This document shows, piece after piece, positions 1 to 11,399 of a stretch of 64,000 nucleotides of DNA. The position numbers were made by a program, and so were the translations under genes. The first letter of the stretch is position 1. Each line of letters opens with the position of its first letter. The notes beneath the pieces were generated by a model. It saw only the letters and a program-made list of their open reading frames with translations, had not been told where the DNA came from and did not search any database. The DNA is from Kingdonia uniflora. Lineage: Eukaryota; Streptophyta; Magnoliopsida; Ranunculales; Circaeasteraceae. The stretch is taken from the NCBI GenBank assembly GCA_014058105.1, contig JACGCM010000172.1, forward strand, positions 1-64,000. Reading direction: 5' to 3'.

Positions 1-950
1 CGCGGTTGGCGCGATTGAAGCAGAACTTCGTCCCCACGTCCAAGTACGGGGAGCTCGCGCCGCTCTGTCTCCGTCCGCAGGTCGCGGCCCCCCTGCCTCT
101 CTTCTCCCCCCCGCTCTGGCGTTTAAGCTGGTACAACGCACGTGTCCTGAGTTGCCTGAGAGAGTGGTCAATGACATTGATTCTAGCCCCGGCTCATTCC
201 GCGTGTCCGCCGCTCCCGTGGTGGGCGCTCGCCGTCGCCTCTCAATGACCCCGCGCTCTCTTGTTCACGGTGCTGTCGTTTGTCGTCCCCCCTCGCTCCG
301 GGTTGATGGGTGTTGCTCGGTTCCCGTCTGTGGTACGGAGTATGAGCAAGTACGGCGCGTGTCCCTCCAGCAGGCCGTGATCTTATCTGGGGAACAAGGT
401 TGTGCGTGTATCTGCGGCCGGCTGATTTCTGATTCCAGGCTCCCGCTGCTTGCTCCAACCACGTCCCCCGGGCAGCCCTGCCCCGGCGCTCGCTCCTTCG
501 TGCCCTCCGGCTGTGTTGGCGGAGGATTACTCGAGTTGCGCCATCTAACTGCTTGCACTTTGTAGCGCCCCTTGCTTTCAGATCTACTAGTCGACAATGG
601 CGCGTCACACAGCCACCCCCCGCGGTGCGCCGCTCGCCTTCCTCGGTCAAGGCTGGTGTTTCTCCCTCTGTTGTCCCTGGCCCGTTGCCTTCCGCCTGTA
701 ACGTTGGTGATTTTTCTTTGTCGAGAGGTCCAAAGACTTGAGTTCGAGCGCGCTACCTTGTTTGCCTTTGTGTCGCCCGCAAGGTCTGTCTCCGCCAGGT
801 GCTCTCGCTCCACGGAGCTGTATGCGTGCCATGGTGCTGGATTAGGGCCTCGCTTCTGCAGCTCGCGCCGGGGCCGGATTCTGTCTTGCCCCAGCTCGAG
901 ATTATTTGCTCCTTGACTATGTACTAGGGGAACGCGTTAGCTACCATCCG
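1..950. other. GC/CpG-rich island of unknown identity
   Basis: This stretch is far richer in G, C and CpG than the rest of the window, and composition declines over the next few hundred bases. Several overlapping open frames exist on both strands, but they look like by-products of low AT content: they overlap each other, start at arbitrary ATGs and show no motif I recognise. Positions 580-597 hold BglII, SpeI and SalI recognition hexamers overlapping one another, which resembles a polylinker but may be chance. It could be a CpG island, a GC-rich repeat cut by the window edge, or foreign/vector sequence. I cannot assign a function. Confidence 0.5.
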
Positions 951-2050
951 CACCGTAGAACGAATTCCATTATAGTGGTTGTGTCTCCACTGGCAACGCA
1001 TTCATCTGTTGTCGACCTGTGCGCGCGCCCGGTAGTTGTACCTTGCTTCTGTCGGTTGTTTTGCGCTCTCAATTAAACACTAGTATCACTTGTTAATCTG
1101 CGAGTGAGCGTGCTCAGTCAACTAGGTTAACTTGACTGGACCTGGTAGCATGTCGCCCAGCTCTGAAGCGATGCACAGCACAGTTTTACCCTCCGTCTTG
1201 ATGGTTGGTAGGGTCCTTTGATTAACACCTACGTTTCCCTTGTTCTCCCGAGGGGCTTTCGTTCGAGTTCGCACCCCAGTGATTTTGATTTAACTGATTG
1301 ATATCGCAACCATATGAAGACGATGAAACGCTAGTTTTACGGCCTTATCTTAGTCTGGCAGCGTTTTTTATTACCAAAGTGACACTTGTTCTACACGCAG
1401 GGAGTTTGTGCTTAAGCACACCCATGGTATTCTTCTTAACTGATATGATGCGAGACATCTTTAAAAAGTGCTAACACGTGCTTTTACCTTGCTATATAGC
1501 TAGTAGATTTCTTTGCTTAAAAGCGTCGTAGCCTTGTTTAACCGACGGATTTGTGAATAGCCAAACCACGTGTTTCTTCATTTAACTGATACATGCGCAG
1601 GCCATAGTATAAGTGATGGAAAGTAGTTTAACTTGTGCCTTACTTGTATATGATGAGTCTTTGATTACAACAAGTGCTACCTGTTCTAATCGTGGAAGGA
1701 TTTTGTAGATCAGCCAAACAAGTCTGTTTATTACCGAACTGGGATATCGATGGAAAGCTAGTATTATCTATGCTTTATCTATGTGTGCTACAACGTAGAG
1801 AGATGTAGAGAAACAATTGTACCGTTTATGCATTTAAAAAGAAGATTATATTTGAGGTGATAGATAATCTTATTCAGAAATGAAAAGGGGGAAAACAGGC
1901 AATGGAGTAGTAAGTGGACTTTAACGATAATAACATTTGAGTACATAGTGTTACAAAGACTGTGAAATAGTGGACTCCCTCTTCTATCATGACGGTAGTT
2001 TATGGATCCCAGGCCGGAGAGACGTGATAGTAATATTACCCTCCCAATTG
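951..2050. other. Intergenic sequence, no gene seen
   Basis: Composition shifts here from the GC-rich island to the AT-rich background. I see no convincing coding frame, RNA gene or clean repeat. A purine-rich run on the minus strand near 1974-1990 would be in about the right place for a polypurine tract of the minus-strand gypsy element that follows, but no matching LTR pair could be recognised by eye. Confidence 0.4.
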
Positions 2051-2329
2051 TTTGCTAATTCCCCAGTGGGAGGTCTTTCTGGTATTGAGGTATTTCTCTG
2101 AGGACAAGAGTAAGCGATTGGAAGAGGTACAGCTTCGGTCTCATTTGTTCAAAGAAACTGGACAGTCTGGTTGATACGACCAACGTGTAGCGACGGCGCA
2201 TTCCCTGGTTCATCGACCAATTGAGGTTTGCAAGCCAATTCAAAAATCATGTTCCTCGTTAGTTAGCTTGTGACTCTAACTAGATGATGGATAGTTTAAG
2301 TGTATGACGACCTGGTGATAGGCAGGGAG

Positions 2330-3050
2330 GAATGGAATATAGCCTGTCGATGAGTAGAGGTGACGATATGTCATCATACATGAGGAAGTGTTCCGCCCAA
2401 TTTCTTTTTTCTGTAAGTGTAGCCTTTAATTCAGTCCACACGATGGTTTTGTTGGGATTTTGGACTGGCCATTGCCTTGAGGGTGCTAAGATTCGATTGG
2501 GGATGGTGATGAGCTTGTTGTGTGTGGTGAGGACAAGTTACGATTTTTTTCCATCAAATTAGGGACCGTTATCGATACGAATTAGGTAGGGGCACCAAAT
2601 GAGTGACTGATGTGTTCTAGATAATAGGAGATGACCTCTTTCTCAGTTGGCAGAGGGGAATGTTTTTACCCCTTTTGTAAAATAATCGGTCAGCTACGAG
2701 TAGGGTGAGCGTTCCTGGGAATTAGGAAATTTTGTCGACAATAGAGTGTCCATCTTGAACTGGCCAAAAATTACCCTTGTTTGTATGGAGTTTAATGCGG
2801 GGGCGCGGATCACGTTCCATGCGCTGACATGCGTCCATTTTGCGTGGTCTTCTTAGGTTGCTGCGCATGCTGGGCAAGATAGCTCCTGGTGTAATGGCTC
2901 TGTTTGCCAGTGATCAACCTGAGGCAATGGGAACCACAACGTCCTCGTCATGTAAATCACAAAGGTCCCCACCAAGTTTTGTTGGAGAGGTTATTGAGGG
3001 AAGTCCACTTGAGGAATTAGCGGTGATAAGGTGCCATTTCGATTGGTTGT
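2330..3050 (-). pseudogene. Ty3/gypsy integrase remnant
   Basis: Across frames on the minus strand the order of an integrase is visible. First comes a GRCGSH-type segment of the N-terminal zinc-binding region (about 3000-2900). Next is a core segment starting MDTLL and containing TDYFTKGVKTFPSA (about 2760-2640). A segment IRIDNGP-FDGKK (about 2595-2545) carries the second catalytic Asp. Last is a NKTIVWTELK...NWAEHFL segment (about 2470-2370). At least four stops or frameshifts interrupt it. The family match rests on recognising these blocks against plant Tat-type integrases, and no function remains. Confidence 0.75.
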
Positions 3051-4189
3051 AGCGCTTTGAGTTAGATCAGTTGTCGGTGTCCTTTGATCTCGGGAAGCTG
3101 GTCCTTCGCTATGGTTGTGTTCACAGGTCCCTTCATGTGTAATTGTCGTCTCCCCATTCTATACCCGCCCAGTAGTGATCAGCATACAAAAATCAGATCA
3201 ACTGTGGGGGTATGACAATACTTATTTGGAGACTATGTACGAGCTTTATACCTAAGACCCAGTAGATATGTCAAAGAATCGGCGGTCTATTTTTACTTAA
3301 GAAGATAAGAGAGGTTGCTGGTGATTGGCACTCTATACTTGCATGAGGGTACGTAACGATCACCGTGCCATTCTTTTTATTGCTCAGAGTATAGGAAAAT
3401 GAGTAGTACAATCTCGTGTAAACTAAAACTCGGGGACGCGAGCCGGGCAGGCAGACGAGTCGAGAATGAGAGCTCGTACCTGGTGTCATTATGGGGCCGC
3501 AAAATCAAATGGATGAGTTCTCAATTGCTTTGGAAAAGGGGTAACTCAATACAATTCCAATTCCTGACCTGGGGTCTTGTGATCCATCTGTAAAATTGCT
3601 CAACCTCTTTCAAGTTATCCCTCAGTCATTCCGTCAATGACTTTGTGGAGTGGATCTTCTGCTACTTCGCGGCAAGGTCAAGATGTGCTCCTCCACACTC
3701 GAGATCTTCAACTAGAACATCCGCAAGGAAAGTGGCAATGGCCTACCCCTTCCAAATGATGGTTGTTCGAAATTAATCATCATGTTCTCCAACTTGGACT
3801 GAATCATTGTTAACAGTCCTAATTTTCTTCTTGGACAGAACATCCGAAGTGGGTAGTTCGTCTAAAACTTGTGACTAAATGGACTTGGAAGTAGTGCTAG
3901 TTTCTACAAAGTATAAACAAGGAGTGAGAAGAATTTTCTTGATTTTAGGTGACCTCGTTACGAGCGAACGGAGTGAGGGTTATGTACTGATGAACGTAGA
4001 ACAGTTTACGATTTTCCTTTTAAGTCGAATGAGAACCGAGCTGAGTGATAGTATCTCGATAACGAAGGTAGATAATACAGTTCCTCATGATCAATTGGGG
4101 GTACTCAGTGATAGGAGATTCCCCAAGGAGGTTTGAGGTTCTGAAATAGCTGGCTGCCAATTCTATGTCCCTGATCTCTGTTTGGCTAA

Positions 4190-4965
4190 CTTTTCCCGAA
4201 GTGTGCAACCCGTGGGTGTTGAATAAACAACAATAGTGGTATAAAGCATTTTGAAACGTAATGGTTGACGCGACAATATGCCGGCATAAGTTCTGAACGT
4301 CTTGTAGTTGTGTTAAGGCATGTCGAAGGCGAGCCCAATTGATATGGATCAGGCTCAATGCCCTTCTTAGCTATAAAGGGCCAGAAGAACGACAATGAGT
4401 GTACTCCGGAATTGGCACTTATCAGGATGCGATGCAATTCCTATAATGACGAAGAATAAAGATATCTTGGAGATATGAAATGTGTGTGATGGACTGTACT
4501 TTTGTACAAGGATCATCCAAATGTAAACGTCCAGGACTTGTCCCAAGTCGTGCTGGTGACAACATTGACAGTCGTAAGCGTTGATAGTTGAACCTGGGTT
4601 TTGAGTTCTAAAGGGGGGATTTGTAACAGTAAAGACTCTTTCAGCGATTTAAAAGTCTCTTTCTAAATCTTATCAAGGCGGAATTTACTTGTTACCCGGA
4701 CGTACCTCATCCTGCTAATAAACGTTCATATTACATGTGGACCTCAAGGATAGTGATAAACTGTGGAGACAGGAACTTGTCCTTTGGCGTACGTTTGTTA
4801 AGATTGTGAAATTTGATATCCAATTGGGGACAGCGACCAATATTTAACTTTTGTCATTCGTCGTTGGGACATGCGACCGATATTTGATATCACATCTGGA
4901 TACTTGGCTTCTCGAATGAATCCCACTTGATCAATTTCTCGATCCCTGTTAAAATTCATCTCAAC
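4190..4965 (-). pseudogene. Ty3/gypsy reverse transcriptase remnant
   Basis: The minus strand shows the RT entry motif DQVGFIREAKYPDVISNI near 4945-4890. A degraded catalytic box (YIDDM-type, now reading DVYIWMI) is at about 4525-4505. The thumb/connection segment containing KKGIEPDPYQLGS lies at about 4385-4330, and a RRSELM...RVNHYVSKCFIPLL block downstream corresponds to the usual 'sRFI' region. Internal sequence is scrambled by indels. The lineage call (Tat-like) comes from the entry motif. Confidence 0.7.
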
Positions 4966-5324
4966 GTCGCCGATAGGCGTACGTATATCTGTTTGACTAT
5001 GGTAATCTGGATGTGATTGCCAATTTGTGGGCCTTGGCCGGACGGCCCCTGTCTTCTTTGGAAAAGACCATGCAAAATGTCTCGATTTGAGTCGTAAGAA
5101 TGAATAAGGCAGTGCCATTTTCATGGTGACACCAACTTAGTACCGATGAAAACCTATCGCTCGGTCCTCAATGGGAGTATTCGGTTGGGCTTCCTAGAAG
5201 ATGGTCATCGGGGGGATAAATTCTATATATATACTATACAACATGTGAGAGTATCTAGCTAGCAAGATGGTATTTCGCAAGCTTGAAGACTTTGGATACC
5301 CTTGGATTTTTAGAACCCATCAAG

Positions 5325-5402
5325 TTTTTTTTTTTTTTTGTTTTTTTTTTTTGTTTTTGGTCTTTTTTTTTGTTTTTTTTTTGTTTTTTTTTTTTTTTTT
5401 GT
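5325..5402. repeat. T-rich low-complexity tract with scattered G
   Basis: About 78 bases almost entirely of T, broken by single G residues and one GGTC. On the minus strand this is an A-rich tail-like run inside the gypsy relic. On that strand, about 26 bases before the tract, the sequence GCGTTCGAAACC resembles a pol III B box, so a tRNA-derived SINE insertion is conceivable. No A box or TSD was found. Confidence 0.7.
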
Positions 5403-6479
5403 TGCTGCGGGGGATGGTTTCGAACGCTTAACGACCAGTGCTTGATGCATGTGAAGCGATTGCTTCCATATTGGAATCCAGCAATGGACCCATAATCCCG
5501 AGATAATGAGATTTGGCCATAATCACATTAAAAGATGACGTCGATTGTGGTTACCCCGGCCGGTACTAGGCAAGATGTTTTCCGAATTTGCTCTCCCTAG
5601 AACCATTCCCACTGATATCGGTGTCGCTTTGAAGACTTGATCGGCTAAACCCATTTGGTCAATAGTACTCTGAAAGAGCTCAATACTGCTGCCAGTATCG
5701 CATCACCAATTTATGCATGACCAAACTTCTCATCTTGAGCTTATGACTAATGCTCATGATGTGGGAATTTGCATGGCTAGTAACATTTGAATGTATACCG
5801 CGGTTGGCAATTGCTCAACTTAGGTAAAGTTGGCTTCTTTGTCTTGAGGTATCAGATCGCAGAATTCTGATAATCTCCTTCGCTTGAATCTTATTGGAGT
5901 TGGTGATCTACTTGACTCGGATCAGTTACTGTGATACATATGGTAGAGATGATTCTCTCACCTTGATCTTGAACTGGACAACTTCAAGCTAAAATTATTA
6001 AGTTCCATCCTTGTTGATTCGAGGTCGACAATATATTTGAACATTCGTCCCTCCTGAAAATGTACTCGAGCTACCTCTTTAAAGCATAGCAATTGTCGAG
6101 TAATGATGGTTACCTTTGACTATGCAGTACGGTCGGCTCTAGTTAGTTCCAAAGGTTTTGAGGAGGTTAAGCATATCCTCTTTGAGGATTGGAAAATGGT
6201 AGTGAATTCGAACATTCACCTTTGGGTGGGGACGGTTTGACTTGTGATCTGCCTTCCAAGGGTTGCCGGTATTTCCTATGGCACACTTTTGGTCACCATG
6301 GTCCTCCTTTGGATCAGTGGCTCAATCTGTAGAAGGACCTTTGGGGGGAAAGGACTAATTAGTAGATTATAACTTTTGACATCATCCTTTCTATGTCAAC
6401 ATAACTATTAACCTTGGTAATCATATCCTCCAAGGTCGTAGGTTTGTTGAGAAAGAAGTGCTCTTTGGCTTTGCAGTCG

Positions 6480-7531
6480 AGTTAGAGCACGTGGTCAAAG
6501 CAGTAAGTAAACAACTATTTTTGGTCAAGATGTCTACTTACGTGCGAGCTCCAAGAACCTCTTGGCAAATGCCTACGGTTTCTTGTAGGATTGTTTTAGA
6601 CAAGATAGAGAGTATAATTTTCTTCTTTGTCGTTATTATTAGCATAAATTTTGAATTGTTTCGCAGTTGGTCGAATGGTGTGCAAGGAGTCTTTCGGTTG
6701 AAAGTGGAACCATCAGAGTGGCTACTACACACTTGTGACGAACAGACGATAGGGAATGTGGTGAGATTGGAGTACAGCCCCAAGATCACGGTATTGCTAA
6801 ATATGCCTCTTCAGATCAGTACCCTTGTATTTTATAATTTTCGGAGTATAAAAACCATTAGGTAATCTATCAAAGAGTCTTGGCAATGGGCTTCCTATAC
6901 GTGGTAAGGTCGTCGGTAGAGCCCAGAACTTAGTTTCAATCAACTCCTAAATATGCGGTCCATATGCTCTGACAAACATAGGGATGGGTGGCTCAGTGGT
7001 TTGATGAAGAGGGGAAGTATGGGTACGGTACCTTTACTCCAAATGATCTTGTACTGCAATTCGAGGCGGAGGTCACCGTTCTTCCCCTTGACGTATGGAA
7101 ACATCAGTGACCTAGGCTGAGTTCAGACTGAACTCACCCCCAAATAATGGTAGGCTTTGGGTTTATCGAATATCCTGGAAAATAAATTTGTTGGTGGCTC
7201 TCTGGGTCCATTTCTTCAGTGTAGAAATCCGAGCTTCAGGTACCTGATCGCTATCTCGTATGAAGGAGCCTGTTGAGTATTCTGCAGAGCTTACAGGGTA
7301 GTCTGTATTGTTATTATTTGATCTTTATGTTGTTTGAGTACTGTCAAATGAGCTTCTCGTTCGGCGTCGAGCTCCTTCTCACAGATCTCTCTGTCATGAG
7401 TTAATTATCGTTCGAGCTCATTGCATTTATTCATTTCAGTGTTGAGATTCGCCCGTAGTTCTGTAAGTTGTTCCGGCTTAACTGAGGGATCAAGCTGGAT
7501 TCCAGTTGCTGGTCGTCTGGAAGTGACCATG
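6480..7531 (-). pseudogene. Ty3/gypsy gag remnant
   Basis: A minus-strand ATG at about 7531 opens a frame beginning MVTSRRPATGIQLDPS. It continues about 45 residues through a charged, Glu/Leu-rich stretch before the first stop, which suits a gag N-terminus. Nearer 6750-6540 a segment containing FDQLRNN, ILQETVGICQEVL and flanking residues resembles the gag core that precedes the zinc knuckle in plant gypsy elements. Many stops and shifts intervene. The distance from the putative PBS (about 120 bases) is normal for gag. Sequence 5410-6480 between gag and RT shows no block I could identify. Confidence 0.55.
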
Positions 7532-7648
7532 TTTGAAATTTTAAGTAGAGTGATTGAATGCCTTAGGATATCGTGGAAAAGATTTTCTTTCCCATAGACG
7601 GTGGCAAATGTAATGGCTTAATTCCATAAACTCGAAGTGTCCTGGAAT

Positions 7649-7662
7649 TAGCTCTTGCACCA
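7649..7662 (-). promoter_or_regulatory. Putative retroelement primer-binding site
   Basis: The minus strand reads TGGTGCAAGAGCTA, which differs at three adjacent positions from the initiator-tRNA-Met complementary sequence TGGTATCAGAGCTA used by many plant LTR elements. It sits about 120 bases before the gag ATG and just inside a candidate LTR end (TTACA or GGTGCA). The match is imperfect and the adjacent LTR is not independently proven. Confidence 0.4.
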
Positions 7663-7672
7663 ATGCACCTGT

Positions 7673-8640
7673 AATAAAATATAATTGAAAACGACATAGG
7701 TGTTTAGCGTAGAAAACCTATGAATAGGTTAAAAAAACATGACATCTGGTTGAGGATTTTTGTAATAGTGACGCTTATTGCTTGAGACTGATATCTTATT
7801 ACAAGTGATCTCTAGGCTTGGAAATGCTTGATCCTGTGAATAAGAAGTTTGAAGTCTTGGAGAATCAAGAAAATATAGTCTTCCTTATGATTTCTCCTGT
7901 AATCTTCTGGAACTTTTTCCTTATATAAGCATTTCCGAAAGTTCTTCATCATGCTGGAGTACGTTCTCCGAACTATGTGGTTAGTGGCGGTTGACTGAGT
8001 AACTCCTAAGTTCGAGAGAAACAGGTGGCTTTGACTTGTTCAGGCTTTTCGGCTTGAGCTCGACCCACGTTCCTTGTTAGTTCGTGGAATATGTGGCAAT
8101 GTTGACTGGTGAAGTCATGTGGAGAATGCGTAAGTCTGACATGGAGGTAGTTCGAGCTAGAGACAGATCGATTTAGGTAAGATCGAGGGGTAGACCCCTA
8201 CAAATATAATTAACAATAGTCTTGCCCAATCTTGTTCTTGTAACCATGCCTATTTTAAGTGGAAAAAATGTATGCAACTAATTATTTTGTTTTGATGGAG
8301 AAGATTTAGAAAGAGAAGATCCTATTAATATTAGGTTTCCTGTTTCGTAGAGGGAACTTGTTATGGGCACACGGCTTATTCTTAATGTGAGCACATGTTG
8401 ATAAGTTTTTTTATCATATTTTATTCGATAACTAGGTTTTTCTTCTTCTAAAAATCACCTACTCTGATAGTAGCACCCCTCTATCTCCTCTCTTAAACTG
8501 TCAAACTTTTCCTTCTTCCGTGAACTATTCCCGTAATTTTTTTCTTCTTCTATAGGAGGAACGAAAACCGTCCATCTTCTGCATTGCTACTTCCATTCTC
8601 TCTTACATTCTTCTCTTCGTCTCGTCTACACAAGAGATTT
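7673..8640. other. No gene; possible LTR remnant then MULE leader
   Basis: The first several hundred bases could be the 5' LTR of the minus-strand gypsy relic because they abut its putative PBS, but no second copy was recognised. The last ~200 bases are rich in CT and TCTTC runs and end at the first ATG of the MULE relic, so they may be its leader or promoter. Terminal inverted repeats of the MULE were not found. Confidence 0.35.
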
Positions 8641-9225
8641 TATAATGAGTGGCAATTCCTTCGACTACAAACTCCATGACCTAAAAGAAAGCAATGATGA
8701 TTACTTCAAGAGCGATGCTTCCGCCATGGAAGAAGATGAAGCACCTATTGATGAGTATTATCCCAACATGGAAGAATATCAACCCCGTATTAATGAGTAC
8801 TCTCCTGCCATTATAGATTATACTCTAAATATTTTCAAAACCCTAAGTTCGACAATTATTTTAGCCGAGAATTATAGGTTTGATACTACATCTCTCGAGC
8901 CGCTTGAAAAGACAAATGTGTTTGATGAAACGATTAAGGTTGAAGAAACAATTTTGATAGGTCTTCCTACTTATCATAAGTGATGTAAAAAAGTACGTTT
9001 AACAATATGGCACAAGGATATAGTTATGTTCATAAAATCTAAATTAAAGTTTGGTTAAAATGCAAACCAAATCAAGTAGGTGACGTCATAAATATGTTTT
9101 AAATTAGATGGAAGCTTTGAGTTAAAAGTTGATATAACGATTCAATTATTCTGACTAAAGCTTGTTAAATATATGCTTTATTTTCTTCTGATTTCCCATA
9201 ACTTTATCTATTTAATTTGATACTT

Positions 9226-9437
9226 ATGATGGAAATGAACACGGCGATTTTGATGGAAACGAAGATGAAGATTTTGATGGAGACAATAATAATGGTTTTG
9301 ATGGAGATGGACCCAATAATTTTGATGGATACGACGATGAACATATAAATGCAACCTCCACTATTATCTGCAATTTCACTGAGATATTTACAACTGATAA
9401 GATTCGTGAACCCTATATTCGTGAACCCTATGTATGA
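9226..9437 (+). pseudogene. MULE acidic region with FDG repeats
   Basis: An open stretch encodes an Asp/Asn/Gly-rich segment in which the tetrad FDG(N/D) or a close variant recurs five times at intervals of about 7-9 residues. It is followed by the phrase FTEIFTTDKI, which resembles the junction preceding the zinc-binding region in FAR1-type MULE proteins. It is in a different frame from the 8645-8983 block and probably represents a separate exon or a frameshifted continuation. The repeats look like a simple DNA-level expansion of a GATTTTGATGGA-type unit. Confidence 0.5.
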
Positions 9438-9504
9438 CCTTTTTTCAAATTCAAATTAATAGTTTGTTTTATCTACAAAAGACTTTTGGCTTTTTTATTC
9501 CAGA

Positions 9505-9946
9505 TCTTCGATAGCCAGGATCATCTTGGGTACGTGAGGTTTTGGTCATACATTGGGGATTAGTAATCCAATTAGGAGGACAAATATTATAGTAGCCTCA
9601 GGAGGTAGACTACCATATGTTTGGCTCGGATGTGAGAGAAGAGGAAGTTATTGAGATGGCCGTGGGAAAAATAGTAAGCAGGGTGCATTCATGTCCCAGT
9701 AAAGAAAGGAAATGTACTACTAAGCTTATGGGTTGTCCGTTTCATTTGAAGGGTCATATGGTAAACGGGGATGAAACAAAATGGTGTTTTACTATTGTCA
9801 ATGGTAGCCATAATCATCCAGCGGCGGATTATTTATGGGGCCACCCTTATCCCGATAGACTCACTAAGGAGGGGGAAAATCTATTAATTTTTATGCATTC
9901 AGATAATCAACCTCCAAGAGAAATTCTTACCAAATTTCATAAATAA
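9505..9946 (+). pseudogene. MULE FAR1-type DNA-binding zinc-finger block
   Basis: Degraded sequence from about 9505 (IFDSQDHLGYVR) leads, after frame changes, into an open frame at 9617-9946. That frame contains a CPFHLKG segment, a WCFTIVNGSHNHPA segment and GHPYPDRLTKE. These are the C...C...H...H ligand positions and flanking residues of the FAR1/WRKY-GCM1-like DNA-binding domain of plant MULE transposases. In an active element this domain would bind the terminal repeats. The upstream half has stops at about 9560-9600. Confidence 0.8.
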
Positions 9947-10040
9947 TTTCTCAACAACCGTAGTACCATACAAATGATTTATAACATGCAACAAAAGTTG
10001 AAGTTAGCAGAACGTAAAGGAAGGACAATGGAAGTATGAA

Positions 10041-10388
10041 TTGCACTCTTATCCATGGTATCACGCAGAAGAAAATATAGAAGATAAAATATACGTCAAA
10101 GATATAATATTTGGACACCCGTGTGGCATTGAACTTGCAAGGTATTTCCCTCATATATTCTTAATGGAATGTACTTACAATGCCAATAGCCAAAGACGTC
10201 CAATGCTTGAGATAGTTGGTGCAACTTCTGCGGGTCTTTCATTTCTTGCAACGGTGATGTACTTCAAGCATCAAGATGAAAGGACGTACGTTTGGGCATT
10301 GACATTTAAGCATTTACTTGAGGGGAAGGAACCATGCATCTTTGTTACATACAATGAGCAAGCCTTAATTAATGCCAGTATTTCCTAA
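10041..10388 (+). pseudogene. MULE transposase catalytic core
   Basis: The frame contains FLMECTYNANSQRRPMLEIV followed by GATSAGLSF and a YVWALTFKHLL block, the signature of the MULE transposase domain. The first acidic catalytic position, normally Asp in an MDCTY-type motif, reads Glu here (MECTY). The second would fall in the segment before NEQALINA, where the usual TDRE(L/Q)AL is altered to TYNEQAL, so catalytic residues look lost. The frame ends just before the expected continuation, which is separated by about 50 bases of sequence in another frame. Confidence 0.85.
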
Positions 10389-10440
10389 AGCCAACCATTT
10401 TTTATGTTATTGGCATATTCAATAAAATATATTGGCTTAA

Positions 10441-11038
10441 TCGAAGCACTATACGAAGGAACGAAGGCATGATTTCATGGATACTTTCAAGAAAATAGTT
10501 TGGTCCAAGATGTTGGAGGAGTACGTTGTAAATAAGCAACACTTCGTGAGAGAGTTTTTGAGGTTCCCCCTTGCATTTAAGTATGCTTTGTGTAAATTCA
10601 TCAAGCATGAAGAAAAGTCTATTAGTTTATGGACTAATCACTTTTTTAACCTCGGCAATACAACGACTCAAAGAGTCGAAGGTGCACATAGGAAGTTAAA
10701 GAAGTTTATTCGTTCAAATCAGGTTGATTATGATATTGCTTTGAAGCGTGTTAACGATTTATTCCTCGGCCAACAAATGACAATCCGAGCGAGTTTTAAG
10801 GTGAGTTTGATTACAGTGAAGCACGAATAGCGTGACCATGTTTTTGTTACACTTGCGGGGGTTTGTATCCCAATATGCATTAGACCTCATTATGGTCGGG
10901 TTCAAGAAAGCTAGCGAAACTCCAGTTTCAGATGATTGCAAAAAGTATTGTCAATGCACAATTCGTACTACACACGGGATTCCATGCATCTGTGGGATAA
11001 AAGGTTATATGATTGGATATGAGTGCATCCCATTATAA
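10441..11038 (+). pseudogene. MULE C-terminal region and SWIM-like zinc motif
   Basis: The 10477-10830 frame contains the conserved W-x-N-x-x-x-N-L-G-NTTTQRVEGAHRKLKK block found after the catalytic core in MULE transposases. The adjacent 10832-11038 frame contains YCQCTIRTTHGIPCIC. The SWIM pattern is CxC...CxH, and the final His is replaced by Cys in this copy. A stop and frame change at about 10828 separate the two, probably a small indel. SWIM motifs assist DNA or protein binding. Confidence 0.8.
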
Positions 11039-11399
11039 GCCATTCACAAACATTGGAAAAAACTTTTAGATAAACTTGGAGAACCGAATATACAAGAACT
11101 AGATATTACACCATTACATTAAATATGTACAAAGGAATTTGAAGCTGGCCGATACTGAAAAAAAGTCACTTCTATATCATCAGCTTCAAAGAATCGTGAA
11201 CCCCAAGACGAGTATGTTATTACCACCGCCAGTTTTGAAAATCCACGAGGGAGGCCCGTAAACAAACATGGAATGGTAAAGATACAAGTTTTTTAATTTG
11301 AGCAAGGACCATATAGACAAGAATTGTTGAAGCTACACTCAAAGAAAAGCTCTGCAACAAAGAATTAAAGAGCAGCCAACAAGTTTGACATTAGCTTCG

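Larger units (their letters stand above)
2055..7672 (-). mobile_element. Decayed Ty3/gypsy retrotransposon (Tat-like pol)
   Basis: Reading the minus strand gives, in gypsy order, a gag-like segment (start codon near 7531), an RT segment (about 4965 down to 4190) and integrase (about 3050 down to 2330). The frame is broken by many stops and shifts. The RT entry block reads VGFIREAKYP, which is the form typical of plant Tat/Athila-type elements rather than chromoviruses. A primer-binding-site-like sequence lies at 7649-7662. LTR boundaries were not resolved: 7665-8300 may hold the 5' LTR, but no matching copy was seen on the left. The element is long dead. Confidence 0.75.

Noticed and set aside
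183..813. Long overlapping open frames on both strands in the GC-rich start
   Set aside because: They overlap each other on both strands, show no domain, and GC-rich sequence produces open frames by chance.
5283..5495. Phe-rich open frame resembling a membrane peptide
   Set aside because: It is the translation of the T-rich low-complexity tract.
7673..8300. 5' LTR of the left-hand gypsy relic
   Set aside because: Position fits, but no second LTR copy could be matched near 1-2050, so boundaries were not called.
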